Shown: positions 17,822 through 27,480, numbered from the stretch's first letter. The stretch is DNA of 64,000 nucleotides from Bartonella sp. 220B (GCF_026930205.1 NZ_JANHOI010000006.1:36753-100752), one strand, 5' to 3'. Translations and numbers: made by a program. Notes: generated by a model from the sequence alone, not told the origin.

Positions 17822-18336
17822 ACAAAACCAGGGATCAATCCAACCATACATAAAAACGTCCACTCATTGGAGAACAAAATCCCGCTCGCTTCCATATGTT
17901 TGGCACCAAAATGCGCAAAACCAAGAACGACTCCCAAAATGCAGCAAGACAACACTCCCCGCCACTTACCCCACCCCTTTGTCAGCCAAACCAAGAACAG
18001 CTCTAGCAATGCAAGAAAACTCACCCCCATCAAAAACATCGCCCACGAAACACCCAAACGCCTTGCCCCCACACCAGCAAAAACAAGAGCAACGCCAGCA
18101 ACAAGGCAAAACAACAGCGCTTTTAAAAATAATCCCCACGTCACAGCCGTGCTCTTTACGCCCACACAGCCAAAAACAAAAACAGTTCCAAGAAAGCAAG
18201 AAAACACGAGCACCCGCAAGAACAACTCTTGCCTATCAACCACGCCTCTCGCTCCCAAATAAGAAACCCCAAGGAAAAAACCAACAATGGCGCAAAACAC
18301 CACTGCTCTTAAAAATATGCCCCGCGTCTCAGCCAT
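17743..18336 (-). CDS. Multi-spanning membrane protein, array 1 member
   Basis: About 197 residues, mostly hydrophobic, with roughly six membrane segments built on a repeated pattern: LRAVVFCAIVGFFLGVSYLGARG, then similar LF-VF-C--G-V-VFA--GA blocks. ATG 18336 has AAAGGAG 12 bases upstream, embedded in a codon run for YKGAGR. The preceding paralog ends 42 bp before this start. The 3' end overlaps the primase-helicase gene tail to tail. No family recognised. Confidence 0.55.
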   Translation of the reverse strand: MAETRGIFLRAVVFCAIVGFFLGVSYLGARGVVDRQELFLRVLVFSCFLGTVFVFGCVGVKSTAVTWGLFLKALLFCLVAGVALVFAGVGARRLGVSWAMFLMGVSFLALLELFLVWLTKGWGKWRGVLSCCILGVVLGFAHFGAKHMEASGILFSNEWTFLCMVGLIPGFVYEGIRCVRIVSVWFLEKGFFLGSSR

Positions 18337-19051
18337 ACGCCCTGCTCCTTTATATGCAAAACCACTGCCCACCATGCCTCAAAACGCCACTGTCTTCAAG
18401 CACCGATTCCATAGCACACCAACACATCTTGCTCCCTCATAAATCAAAGGGAAAGTAAATCCCAAAAGGACGTAAAATCCAAAATCATTCGAGCACCAAA
18501 GCCAACTCACGCCCATATGTTTGGCGCCCTCACGCATAAAAAACACAAACCCTCCAACAATGGCGCAAAACACCACTCCCTTCAAAAGCAACAAACAGCG
18601 CAACCCCACCCCATCTTGGCGCCCCTTTGTCAGCCAAACCAAAAGCAACGCCAGCAATGCAAGAAAACTCACCCCCATCAACAACATCCCCCACGCAATA
18701 CCTACATCCCTCACCCCCACACCAGCAAAAACAAGGGCAACGCCAGCAATGCAGCAAAACAACAGCGCTTTTAAAAATAATCCCCACGTCACAGCCGTGC
18801 TCTTTACGCCCACACAGCCAAAAACAAAAACAGTTCCAAGAAAGCAAGAAAACACGAGCACCCGCAAGAACAACTCTTGCCTATCAACCACGCCTCTCGC
18901 TCCCAAATAAGAAACCCCAAGGAAAAAACCAACAATGGCGCAAAACACCACTGCTCTTAAAAATATGCCCCGCGTCTCAGCCATACGCCCTGCTCCTTTA
19001 TATGCAAAACCAATGCCCGCCATGCCTCAAAACGCCACTGTCTTCAAGCAC
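18115..19051. repeat. Near-perfect 287-bp direct repeat, period 648 bp
   Basis: 18115-18403 and 18763-19051 differ at only about two positions. Each copy spans the end of one array 1 gene and the start of the next, so the duplication is recent or is being homogenised. Confidence 0.93.
18379..18984 (-). CDS. Multi-spanning membrane protein, array 1 member
   Basis: About 201 residues starting MAETRGIFLRAVVFCAIVG. The first 95 residues are practically identical to the next gene in the array because of a 287-bp repeat, and the C-terminal half diverges (LLLLKGVVFCAIVGGFVFFM, EGAKHMGVSW). Start chosen at the ATG behind AAAGGAG, not the longer frame from 19023. It ends CLKTVAF, as does the gene upstream. 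Confidence 0.55.
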   Translation of the reverse strand: MAETRGIFLRAVVFCAIVGFFLGVSYLGARGVVDRQELFLRVLVFSCFLGTVFVFGCVGVKSTAVTWGLFLKALLFCCIAGVALVFAGVGVRDVGIAWGMLLMGVSFLALLALLLVWLTKGRQDGVGLRCLLLLKGVVFCAIVGGFVFFMREGAKHMGVSWLWCSNDFGFYVLLGFTFPLIYEGARCVGVLWNRCLKTVAF

Positions 19052-19470
19052 AGATTCCATAGCACACCAACACACCTTACACCCTCAACAATAAAAGGAA
19101 AGCTACCTCCCAAAATGCCCGCAAACACAATATCCCTCGAGAACAAACGCCCGCGCACCTGCTTGCGCTTCGCTCCATTATAGACAGAACCCGCAAAACC
19201 TCCATTCAAAGCAAAACCAAGAGCAATTCCCACCATGCAGGGCACCATCGCCTCCTTCAAGAACAACAAAGCACGCAACATCAGCCCCTCCTGCTCTCTG
19301 ATAAGCCAAACCAACGAAATTTCCAATAATGCAAAAAGCCCCACCCCAATCAAGATCTCCCACCAAGTAACCCCCATATGTTTCGCTCCCTTACGCGCAA
19401 AAACCAGGACATCTCCAACAATGCAACAAAATACCACGGCCTTTAACAACACATCCCACGTCACAGCCAT
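19027..19470 (-). CDS. Multi-spanning membrane protein, array 1 member
   Basis: About 147 residues from ATG 19470 (AGGAG eight bases upstream): MAVTWDVLLKAVVFCCIVGDVLVFARKGAKHMGVTW, followed by further membrane segments and the shared ending VGVLWNLCLKTVAF. Shorter than its two downstream paralogs. The recurring core is FLKAVVFC-IVG---VFA--GAKHMGVTW. Confidence 0.55.
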   Translation of the reverse strand: MAVTWDVLLKAVVFCCIVGDVLVFARKGAKHMGVTWWEILIGVGLFALLEISLVWLIREQEGLMLRALLFLKEAMVPCMVGIALGFALNGGFAGSVYNGAKRKQVRGRLFSRDIVFAGILGGSFPFIVEGVRCVGVLWNLCLKTVAF

Positions 19471-19483
19471 ACACCCCACTCCT

Positions 19484-19889
19484 TTATGCGTAAAAACTTA
19501 TACCTACAATGCAACAAAATGCCCCCATCTTCAAAAAATCCCTCCATATAAATACGCCCCCTTTCAAGAACAAACCTCGTATAATACCAAAATGCTTTGC
19601 TCCCACGTGAAAACCACCCAGGATGATGCCAAAAACAATGCCTATCATAACGCACAACACCCATTTATTCGAAAACCAAAGCCAACGGACACCAAAACGC
19701 TCCGCTTCCACATAAACAAACTCAAAGACAGGCTTCAAAATGAAGCAAAACCCCAACACTTTCCCCAACACTTCCAATTATCGCTCCCTGCCCATACGCT
19801 TGGCTATCATATAAGCACAAACAAAGATCCCGCCCACAATGCAGCAAAACACCAACCACTGTAAAAACCATACCCCACGTCACAGCCAT
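19484..19889 (-). pseudogene. Frameshifted array 1 member
   Basis: Starts at ATG 19889 with AGGAGGAGG upstream and reads MAVTWGMVFTVVGV, but the frame is lost near 19850, where GGTTGGTG looks like a small duplication. In the next frame the family pattern continues (LLHC/FCCIVGGIF, MIAKRMG), and a later frame, 19484-19777, carries two more membrane segments. Best read as the decayed first gene of the array. Confidence 0.5.
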
Positions 19890-20188
19890 ACACCCTGCTT
19901 CTTTATGTGTCCTCCTCCTTTATGGGCAAAAACGCATCCCCACCCAATGTCCACAATGCAACAAAACATCATACTCCACAAGGGAATAGATCACACGCTC
20001 TCTTTGCCAATCCCCCCTCCAGCTCTACTCACTCCACTCACAAGAGAAACGTCCCTCAACAAAGTTTTCCCCCCAAGCCCCCAGAGCACCAAGCACTCCA
20101 AGCCCCCAGAACTCTGATCATCAAGCATCCAGATTAATTGACATTTTATTTTTTAAACAGAGAATCGATAATTTTTGAGGAGATGAAA

Positions 20189-20830
20189 ATGAATCATCAA
20201 AAGAAAAAAGAACAGCAAAATAAACAAAAGGCACAAACGTCTCTTCCCACCACACACAATAAAGAACAACCGCACAATAAAGAGCAACCGCACATTGGCC
20301 ATTTAAAAACACAAGAAATTTTGGTTGAAACGAGTAATCCTTATTTTCAACCAACCCATCCAGAAAGCTCCAGCAACCCACGCACCATAAAAGCCATTGC
20401 CAATGCACAAAGCCGTCCCATTGCGCTTTTATATGCAAAAGGACATATCAGCAAAGCCCAATATAGAGCAGCAGAACGTTTTTATGTTTATTGGCGTCAA
20501 AGCCAAGCAGACCTTCATATGAGTCCAGACTATACCCGGGAAAAAGTTGAAAGCAGTCAAGGGTACACCCACCCCATTGAACGTCAAATAGAAGCATCCA
20601 ATCATTTAAAAGCGATCAAGATGATTCTTGGTATTCTTGGCTATTCTCTTGTAGAAAAAGTTGTCGGTTATGATCAAGCAATCAAAGAGTTAAGCGCCTC
20701 CAAACGCAAACAACACTCCCTTGCTGATCATTTACGAGATTGTTTAGACTTATTGGCATTTCAATGGGGATATGCAAGCCATAAGAGCTCTGAATCATAC
20801 TTCTCTCCAAACAACAAGAGAACAGATTAA
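20189..20830 (+). CDS. Phage hypothetical protein
   Basis: 213 residues; a charged N-terminus with NKEQPH repeats, then a compact domain: TIKAIANAQSRPIALLYAKGHISKAQYRAAERFYVYWRQ (about residues 66-104) and a C-terminal helical part DHLRDCLDLLAFQWGY. A second gene at 32667-33212 has the same layout (ISKEQYDTAQRYL). GAGGAG stands six bases before ATG 20189. The C-terminal half resembles small phage regulators with a DUF6456-like region; this is tentative. Confidence 0.65.
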   Translation: MNHQKKKEQQNKQKAQTSLPTTHNKEQPHNKEQPHIGHLKTQEILVETSNPYFQPTHPESSSNPRTIKAIANAQSRPIALLYAKGHISKAQYRAAERFYVYWRQSQADLHMSPDYTREKVESSQGYTHPIERQIEASNHLKAIKMILGILGYSLVEKVVGYDQAIKELSASKRKQHSLADHLRDCLDLLAFQWGYASHKSSESYFSPNNKRTD

Positions 20831-21639
20831 AGCTCCATCCCCAAAACTACCAATGCCCCCATAAAACAAATAAAATCCAATAAAAGATTGAAAAAACAAA
20901 AAGCATAAGGGGCAAAAGCACGACCGCCAAAAACGAATCAAAAGAATGGCAAAAACCAATTTCATGAAGAATCAACATCATTGGCAATCCATGTTATGAA
21001 AAGTCAATTTTTATCCCTTCACCCAGTAATCACCCCACCGGAAAGCGCGCTCATAATTCTTCCACTCTTACAAAAATTTGCAATCTTTTCAGGCTGGTTG
21101 ACATAACGCGTCTGTCAGGTTTTCTCCCATCAAATATTGAACATCATTTCCAGCATTTTACTTACACAGAAGCAAGCTTACAGACTTATTCTTTCTGTAA
21201 AAATAGCATTTTGTTAAAATTGTGCTTTTTGTAATAATAATATGTTCTCTATAGCATTCTAAATTAATTGAAATAGAGTACATTTTGAACACAAATTAAT
21301 ATCTAATTCAGACATATTATCTACATAATTTGAGAACAGAATAATAATCATAACTCTTTTTAGAGTGTTTTACTATGTTTATTTCTAGAAGGAAAAAACT
21401 TCATAGAGATAGCCCTTGTGAAACTTGTACAAACAAAAGAATAAGAATAAGAATATTCAAATGACTATAGATTTTTCAATTTCTTCTGCTATGAAACGAA
21501 ATTTACAAATTTCATCATAGAATTGCCTCAAATATTAAGGATATAAGCTCAATATTCATAGTAAAGATAACATCAATATTTATAAGATAAAAAACAAACT
21601 GTTTATCTCTCCTTTTCTTACAGAGATATATTCGCTTTC
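20831..21639. other. AT-rich gene-free region
   Basis: No gene was found. Several AT-rich stretches (for example 21180-21400) and short palindromes occur. Given the replication module upstream, an origin could lie here or at 13.8-14.3 kb, but no iteron set is obvious. Confidence 0.5.
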
Positions 21640-22020
21640 ATGGGATGCACCCCAAACCCTCAACAGGATGCATCCCACCCCTCACAGGGTGTGTCCAACC
21701 CTCATAGAACACACCCTCATCTCATGGGATGCACCCTAAACCCTCAATAGGATGCATCCCACCCCTCACAGAATGTGTCCAACCCTCATAGAACACACCC
21801 TCATCTCATGGGATGCACCCCAAACCCTCAACAGGATGCATCCCACCCCTCACAAGGTGTGTCCAACCCTCATAGAACACACCCTAATCTCATGGGATGC
21901 ACCCCAAACCCTCAACAGGATGCATCCCACCCCTCACAAGGTGTGTCCAACCCTCATAAAACACACCCTCATCTTATGGAGTGCATCCCAACCCTCACAG
22001 GATGCACTCCAACCCCTTAC
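21640..22020. repeat. 84-bp tandem repeat, about 4.5 copies
   Basis: Units start CATGGGATGCACCC at about 21639, 21723, 21807 and 21891, with a diverged partial unit at 21975. Each contains the sub-blocks GGATGCATCCCACCC and GTGTGTCCAACCCTCAT. The length is a multiple of three and one frame is open, but the product is only the repeat and there is no ribosome site. Confidence 0.95.
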
Positions 22021-22338
22021 GGGGAAGCCTCAACCCTCATGCTTCGCTCTTATGAGCGCCTTCTTTCCCATGGCATAAGAAAGAAGTTTGCCAGCAGTTC
22101 TTTATGTTACTCGTTTTTGTATGACCCTCTGTAAAAACCCTCAAAACCACTTTTATGGAATACATAAAATTTATTATGAAAGAATTAATTGAGGCAATTA
22201 AGAGCAAATTTTGTCATTTTCTAGACAAAATTTACTCTTTTTTATGATTGTTGTATTTTTACTATAGTTATTTAAACTGAATCTATATATGATCCGTTTT
22301 GATATTTATTTATGTAAAATAAATATAGGAGAAAAACT

Positions 22339-22671
22339 ATGAATATCAGATATTTTTTCATAGCGGGGGCAATTACAAGCGGTTTAGCTCTTGCAATTCA
22401 GCAATCTGACCGTATATCAAATCAAGAAAAATCCCCTATTGTTACTCCTTATACTGTTGATGAAGATGATAAAGATAACTTAAACCTTCTTGAGCCAACA
22501 AATGGTACATTTGAGAAATCAGATATACTATTAACGAATAGTAACTATGGTCCAAGAGATAGGTATGAGGAAGATTTATACCAGAAAGGAAAAAGTTTAC
22601 TGGACGCATTAGTTGGATTTTTGTGTTCTGTTATCACCTTTTTCGTCAACAAGCTTTTCGCAACACACTGA
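22339..22671 (+). CDS. Small exported or membrane protein
   Basis: 110 residues with an N-terminal hydrophobic segment (YFFIAGAITSGLALAI), a polar acidic middle and a C-terminal hydrophobic helix (LLDALVGFLCSVITFFVNKLF). AGGAG lies before the ATG, and a terminator follows, so it is a single-gene unit. No family recognised. Confidence 0.7.
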   Translation: MNIRYFFIAGAITSGLALAIQQSDRISNQEKSPIVTPYTVDEDDKDNLNLLEPTNGTFEKSDILLTNSNYGPRDRYEEDLYQKGKSLLDALVGFLCSVITFFVNKLFATH

Positions 22672-22740
22672 AGAGAGAGGAGCTCATAAATTTCTGAAGT
22701 GCTTTCCACAATATGTGGAATAAGACAAAATGAAAGCTAA

Positions 22741-22776
22741 CAAGACCCTAATCTTTATTGGGGTCTTGGTTTTATT
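22741..22776 (+). terminator. Terminator of the small exported protein gene
   Basis: CAAGACCC and GGGTCTTG around a 12-base loop, followed by a T-rich stretch. Confidence 0.75.
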
Positions 22777-23569
22777 GGGGGTTTTATTTGCTGTTCTTTT
22801 TATCAACGATCATTTTTATCAACGATCCGTTTGTTCTTATTTCCTATAATGTTTTTTATTTTCGCCTGATTTTCTTCTCGCTCTAAAAGGAGAAGATTCC
22901 TAAACCCTATCAATCTGTCATAAAATTAATTTCTCACGGGGAATTAATTTCTCACGAGATTTGTTCCTCTCTAGCAAGGAAAATCTGCTAACAACTTGCC
23001 TATAACGACTTATATAACGCGCTTCATAGACAGAACCGCCAAGCCTTGCCTTAAAGGTTTTGCTCTCCTTTGCTCTTATACTTCATGGATACACAAGAAG
23101 CCAAAATCAGGAAGAGACGAGGTCTCTGTTTGTTAAGACACATGTACCTCTATTTCCGTTCCCAAGGACATATTTTCCACCACAAAAAACAATGATTCAA
23201 TTTTAAGATGATGCAGCAGTTTTTTCTTTCAAGAACAAAGAAGTGCGCATGTGATATTGATGATTCTTCGACGCATAGCTTCAAGCAATTTTGTGTCTAC
23301 TCCTATTTGTTGTGATTGTTCATTTTCTCTCAATTGAAGTGTTTCATCGCCTATAAAGGAGCTCTTTTCTTTAAAAATCGAACATTCAAAACACATGAAT
23401 TGTTGTTTCGATAAAGGCGTGTTTCACATCCTTAAAAGTGAAAACATGTCCTCCTATTGGTTTCCATTATGACGGATTCATCACACAGCATGAAAGTGCT
23501 GTTTCCTTCATTTTTATTTTTCCTCAATATCTTTTCTATGCAAAGCTTTCTTTTGAGAGACAATTTTAG
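22777..23569. other. Gene-free region with decayed coding sequence
   Basis: Minus-strand pieces such as SSFIGDETLQLRENEQSQQIGVDTKLLE (around 23250-23370) look like coding remnants of array 2 proteins but are broken. No intact gene. Confidence 0.5.
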
Positions 23570-24040
23570 ATCACTGATTCGAATCAGGGAGAGCTCTTGT
23601 TTTTTACGGACAATTGCTTCGCAACCCGTTCAAGTAACGCAGGGATGCATTTCTTAATCTCAGCAGCTTCTTTGTTCATTATCGCAGCACATCGAAGATA
23701 TCTCGTATCGAAGATACGTTGTATTGAAGATACCTTTTTCACAACCAAGTGGTTTTCCTGCTACCAAACTTGTTTTTTAAGGAGTAGGTTTCTCATCATC
23801 ATGCCATGCAAGAACACGAAGATGCAACAAAGCCACTGCCTTGGTTTCGCCGCTTACTCAAAACAAATTATCCCACAAACAATACTCCGCACCAATATTC
23901 TTGACAAAATAGGACTCTTCCTAAAGCAAGATGCTCTCGTGAAAACGCAACATTTCTTGAAGACCGAAATTTTCCTATTCTAAATCTTCATCAAGCGCTT
24001 GCAAAAAATCCTCAGTGATTCTCTCTGCAAAAATTTTCAG
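23570..24040 (-). pseudogene. Decayed copy of an unknown gene (also at 26860-27480)
   Basis: Minus-strand fragments LKIFAERITEDFLQALDEDLE, ENFGLQEMLRFHES and RCAAIMNKEAAEIKKCI align in order with pieces of the sequence at 26860-27480 (LKIFAEK, EDFGFHELLHSQ, ECAVVMTQEGAKAKQL). Stops and frame changes separate them. The original product is unknown. Confidence 0.55.
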
Positions 24041-24181
24041 TCCACAAATCACTCACCTCAGATGCCCCAACGGCAAAGTTTGAGAATTCTAAGGATGAAG
24101 TGTTTAGCAAGCAGCAATACCAGCCATGATAAAATAATCCGCACTCAAATGCGGACAATTTCCACCGATTCTCTTATTTTC

Positions 24182-24636
24182 AAGAATTTATACTTCATTT
24201 TAAAGGATTGGCACTTGGTGCTGAAGGTCAAAAGGTCCTCCTCAAACGACCGCTTCTTCTTCAAATGAAGCGATCACCCCAAGCTCTTTAAAAGCGCAAC
24301 AATGCTTTTCATGGTCAAAACTTTTCATCATCACCATCTTTATAGAATTCTTGTTGCGCTTCTTTCCATAGCTGTTTCCCACTTGCCTGATTCAAATTTA
24401 GTTGATTCAAACTTGGCTGTTTTCCATATGGAGGCACAAGCGGTGTTACAAGCGGTGTATTGTGTTCTTTCCGCACCCTTTTAATTTCTTTTCTTTTAAA
24501 GAATTGACACTTCGTTTTAAAGGATTGGCACTTGGTGCTGAAGGTCAAAAGATCCTCCTCAAACGACCACCTCTTCTTCAAATGAAGCGATCACCCCAAG
24601 CTCTTTAAAAGCGCAACAATGCTTTTCATGGTCACA
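24182..24636. repeat. Repeat block shared with 27526-27835
   Basis: A 135-bp element (core AAGGATTGGCACTTGGTGCT) occurs at 24182-24316, 24497-24636 and 27526-27655. After the first and third copies the next 180 bp are also shared and encode, on the minus strand, the C-terminus of an array 2 protein. On the plus strand the element has a coding-like end (LRFKGLALGAEGQK, then LLQMKRSPQAL and stop). Confidence 0.88.
24315..24497 (-). pseudogene. C-terminal fragment of an array 2 protein
   Basis: Encodes KEIKRVRKEHNTPLVTPL and onward to DGDDEKF, identical but for a few residues to the intact gene at 27649-27933. The N-terminal membrane segment is missing and the frame runs into the repeat element, so this is a duplicated fragment. 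Confidence 0.7.
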
Positions 24637-24862
24637 ATCTTATAGTCTTCTTTTTTTCGTCCTCTCAGCCATTCATTTTTCCCCTCATGGCTTCTCAAGC
24701 ACTGTATCTTGATCTTGCAACACAGTTTTCAGTTGTTTTTTTTACTGATAATACATTCTTACCTGCTTAAAGATATAATAATAAAGTGTGAACAAAAACC
24801 AGAGAAACAAAGCCATAAAAATCGTCATAAATTCAAGCACGATGGCAAAGAATATGACAACA

Positions 24863-25195
24863 TTATTCCCGCTCTCTCTTTTGAAACGGATTGTTTTGCA
24901 GAAAGGTGATTTCACCCCGTTTCTGATTTGCTTTTTTTAATTTCCGGAGATTTTTTGCCAACAAATACCACAATATGACGGAGGCTATCAACAGAATCGG
25001 TAGTGCAGCACACACATACACCATGATGTCTTTACAGAGCTCAAAAGCAACAGGAACAGCGTGCCTATCCCACACAGTCAATTTCCATTGTTCCAAGGAT
25101 GGTATAGAGGAAATTCTGCTACACAATTCAAGGATGAGAGAGAGGAAACAAATGACTATAGATTCTCGCGCGGAAAAAAACGCGTACTCGAACAA
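24863..25195 (-). CDS. Array 2 membrane protein, C-terminal type
   Basis: 110 residues: a short lead FFSARESIVICFLSLILEL, an extracytoplasmic loop, a second membrane segment VYVCAALPILLIASVILWYLL, and a basic tail KNLRKLKKANQKRG. It follows the C-terminal half of the full-length paralog at 29479-30063. Only a TTG start without a good ribosome site is available, so it may be 5'-truncated. Confidence 0.4.
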   Translation of the reverse strand: MFEYAFFSARESIVICFLSLILELCSRISSIPSLEQWKLTVWDRHAVPVAFELCKDIMVYVCAALPILLIASVILWYLLAKNLRKLKKANQKRGEITFLQNNPFQKRERE

Positions 25196-25249
25196 AAAAA
25201 CTGCAGTTTTTTTTAAGAAATGCTGAGTTTTTCCACTTCGTTATCCAAT

Positions 25250-25480
25250 TCATTTTCCCGTGCCCTTTTTTACACTTGCGCAATTTTTAATGACGGCCCC
25301 CATTTTCATGACGCCCCAAACCTCAAGCACACTTTTTGACCACTTCAATTGTCCATTGATTGACAATCTTATTTCAAAAGCTTGGAGAAAAATAATTGAG
25401 AACAATAAGACAGCGCAACAATCTCTCCTTAAAAAAATATCAAGGATTATCCAAGGGAAAGCCCCCCTCTGCGCCTCCAC
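25250..25480 (-). pseudogene. Degenerate array 2 fragment
   Basis: The segment LDIFLRRDCCAVLLFSIIFLQAFEIR resembles the first membrane segment and its preceding Leu-x-x-Arg-Arg-x-Tyr motif in other array members. The second half is not preserved. Confidence 0.35.
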
Positions 25481-25556
25481 GCAGTTTTAGCCTTTTCTTC
25501 TCTGTAACATTGCTTGCCCCATGAACTTCCCAACTTTCCCCACGACATTCCAAGCA

Positions 25557-25745
25557 TTACGCACGTTTTTTCATCGCTTTTCTCAATTGTTCCGTCACCT
25601 TGTAAGAGGCTATCCAACGCTTGATAAAAGAATAATATAGCGCAACAACTGCTATGGTTAAGAGAACATCAAATATGACCCCCACAAAAGCCAAGAGAAA
25701 GATTAATTTCATCATAGCAAACGCAAACGCAAACACCTCATTCAT
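25557..25745 (-). CDS. Array 2 membrane protein, N-terminal type, short
   Basis: 62 residues: one long membrane segment followed by ALYYSFIKRWIASYKVTEQLRKAMKKRA. The YYSFIKR motif after the membrane helix is the array signature (compare AIYYSFVKRAG and LLYYLFIKRAW in the paralogs). GAGGGGG lies six bases before the ATG. Confidence 0.55.
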   Translation of the reverse strand: MNEVFAFAFAMMKLIFLLAFVGVIFDVLLTIAVVALYYSFIKRWIASYKVTEQLRKAMKKRA

Positions 25746-25770
25746 TTTTTACCCCCTCGCATTCTCTGGA

Positions 25771-26199
25771 TTACTCTTGTTGCAGTGTGAATTCTTCCAA
25801 TCGCTGGATCTTTTTTTTCAACTGAGAGGTTAAGACTGCGCGAAACACCAAAATAACAGGAACCGTTGCCAAAACACATGCCGAAAGAAAAGCCAACGCT
25901 GAAAAGACAATGGCAGCATTGGCAATTCTCATTTGGTCTCCATGATGCCCGATATCTTGAAAGAAAGTCTTATAAAGATAGCCTTTGTAAGCCATAATGA
26001 TGAGAGAGATGACGCATATAATGACATAATTTTTTCGAGAAAAAGTGAGCCATTTTTTGAACAGAAAGGAATTGGCCTTTGTATCTGCTCCTAAATTTTG
26101 TCGTTCTCTCTCTTTTTCCTTTTTTTGCAGATCAAAAAAGCGCTGCGGATGCTCTTCCCTCATACGTTTTTGTTCTTTTACCTTGTAATACAACCTCAA
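25771..26199 (-). CDS. Array 2 membrane protein, lacking its first membrane helix
   Basis: 142 residues: KRLRLYYKVKEQKRM coil, a charged linker, FKKWLTFSRKNYVIICVISLIIM, a second membrane segment and SQLKKKIQRLEEFTLQQE. In-frame codons upstream still encode YRSFFKR, the end of the missing first helix, until a TGA. The TTG start has no ribosome site. Probably a 5'-decayed gene. Confidence 0.45.
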   Translation of the reverse strand: MRLYYKVKEQKRMREEHPQRFFDLQKKEKERERQNLGADTKANSFLFKKWLTFSRKNYVIICVISLIIMAYKGYLYKTFFQDIGHHGDQMRIANAAIVFSALAFLSACVLATVPVILVFRAVLTSQLKKKIQRLEEFTLQQE

Positions 26200-26253
26200 A
26201 CGTTTGAAAAAAGAACGGTATGAGAAGAATCATGGCTTCTTGCCCCATAACGC

Positions 26254-26616
26254 TTATCCTCTGTCTGATTTATTCTGCTGTTCCATTATTTCTTCCCCTT
26301 GCTGCATTGTTTTTTTCAATTTACGTTCTTGAAGACTATGGATTCCCCAAAAGATAAAAAAAGGTATGAGCAAACAAACCCAGATCAAAACTGGTAGAAA
26401 AAAAATAACACGCTCTACACTGTACCAACCTTGCAACGGTTTGATCAGAGAGGTAGCACAAACAGGCGTTTCTAAAGCTACCATAACGGAAAATGCGCAG
26501 AACATCATAAGAAAGCCGCGCAACACCCTTTTATAATTTTTCAAAGAAAAAACCACAAACTTTTTACACGAGAAGGAACGCCATCCTTTATCCCACGCTT
26601 CACTTTTCCCCTTCAT
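26254..26616 (-). CDS. Array 2 membrane protein, C-terminal type
   Basis: 120 residues with FSLKNYKRVLRGFLMMFCAFSVMV, a loop with WYSVER, a second membrane segment FFLPVLIWVCLLIPFFIFW, and the coil ERKLKKTMQQGEEIMEQQNK. ATG preceded by GGGGAAAA. No N-terminal-type partner is directly upstream. Confidence 0.5.
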   Translation of the reverse strand: MKGKSEAWDKGWRSFSCKKFVVFSLKNYKRVLRGFLMMFCAFSVMVALETPVCATSLIKPLQGWYSVERVIFFLPVLIWVCLLIPFFIFWGIHSLQERKLKKTMQQGEEIMEQQNKSDRG

Positions 26617-26859
26617 TTTTCCCCTGCTTTTTTACTCTCTATTTTTTCAATTCTAAGCTGTTCTTTATCTTTTATAAAGAAACTGTTTACTTTTCTCAAC
26701 AACTGATTGCTTCAAGCACGCACTTTTATCTCCATAAATTTCAATTCTCCATCATTTATATTGTCGTGATCCTTTTTTCCATGCACTTCACACATCATAT
26801 CCTCATCATACACAATAAGCCCCTGTTCCCTTAATTGTTGTTTTCCTCAACAACTTATC

Positions 26860-27480
26860 TCAAGGAAAGCCCATTTTGTTACACAACTCTAAATCTCTGC
26901 TTTTAAAATACTGAGAGCTCTCCCCTTTTATGGACAATTTTTCATCCACCGGTTCAAGCCAATCATAACGGAGTTGTTTTGCCTTAGCGCCTTCTTGAGT
27001 CATTACCACAGCACATTCAAGATGAATTTCTTCGCTGCCTAACACAGAAGATATTTGTCTCAAAGCGCCTTTCCCCATCACCAAGTTAATCACTTTCTGC
27101 CAAGATTTTTCTGTAAAAGCGTAAAATCTCAAAATCGCCAAGCAATGCATGAACCCCAAGAGATCACAAGGCATAAACAGCCCTCTTGATTTTGCTCTTT
27201 TCCAAAAACGAAATATGCTTTTCCCAAGGTAAAAGCGCATATTGGGAATGAAGCAATTCATGAAAACCAAAATCTTCCCTTGTTGTTTCCACAGCCTCAC
27301 GAAGCGTTTTCTTTAAGCGCCCTGACAGCTCTTTTCTGCAAAGATTTTCAATCCTTTCGCCTCAAAATTGCGTTCTATCGCTAGCAAAGTTTTAGAATGA
27401 TAGGGTTGTATAATCTGGCAAACAGCAAAAATACCCCCCAATACCCCAAAATACCCATTGTCATTACAACTCCACAATCA
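26860..27480 (-). pseudogene. Frameshifted unknown gene
   Basis: The frame 26860-27300 encodes ECAVVMTQEGAKAKQLRYDWLEPVDEKLSI and ends NKMGFP. Upstream, in a different frame, the minus strand reads VCQIIQPYHSKTLLAIERNFEAKGLKIFAEK, then REDFGFHELLHSQYALLPWE. Together they suggest a protein of about 190 residues, perhaps membrane-anchored, broken by at least two frame changes. A second decayed copy is at 23570-24040. No family recognised. Confidence 0.5.

Noticed and set aside
17743..19889. Array 1 as one long pseudogene interrupted by stops
   Set aside because: Each stop is followed 42 bp later by an ATG with a good ribosome site, so separate small genes are more likely. Only the first member is clearly frameshifted.
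21640..22020. CRISPR-like array
   Set aside because: Units are directly adjacent 84-mers with no variable spacers and no cas genes in the window. The same applies to 40301-40404 and 32214-32347.
21752..22134. Open frames over the 84-bp repeat
   Set aside because: Product is the repeat itself, with no ribosome site.
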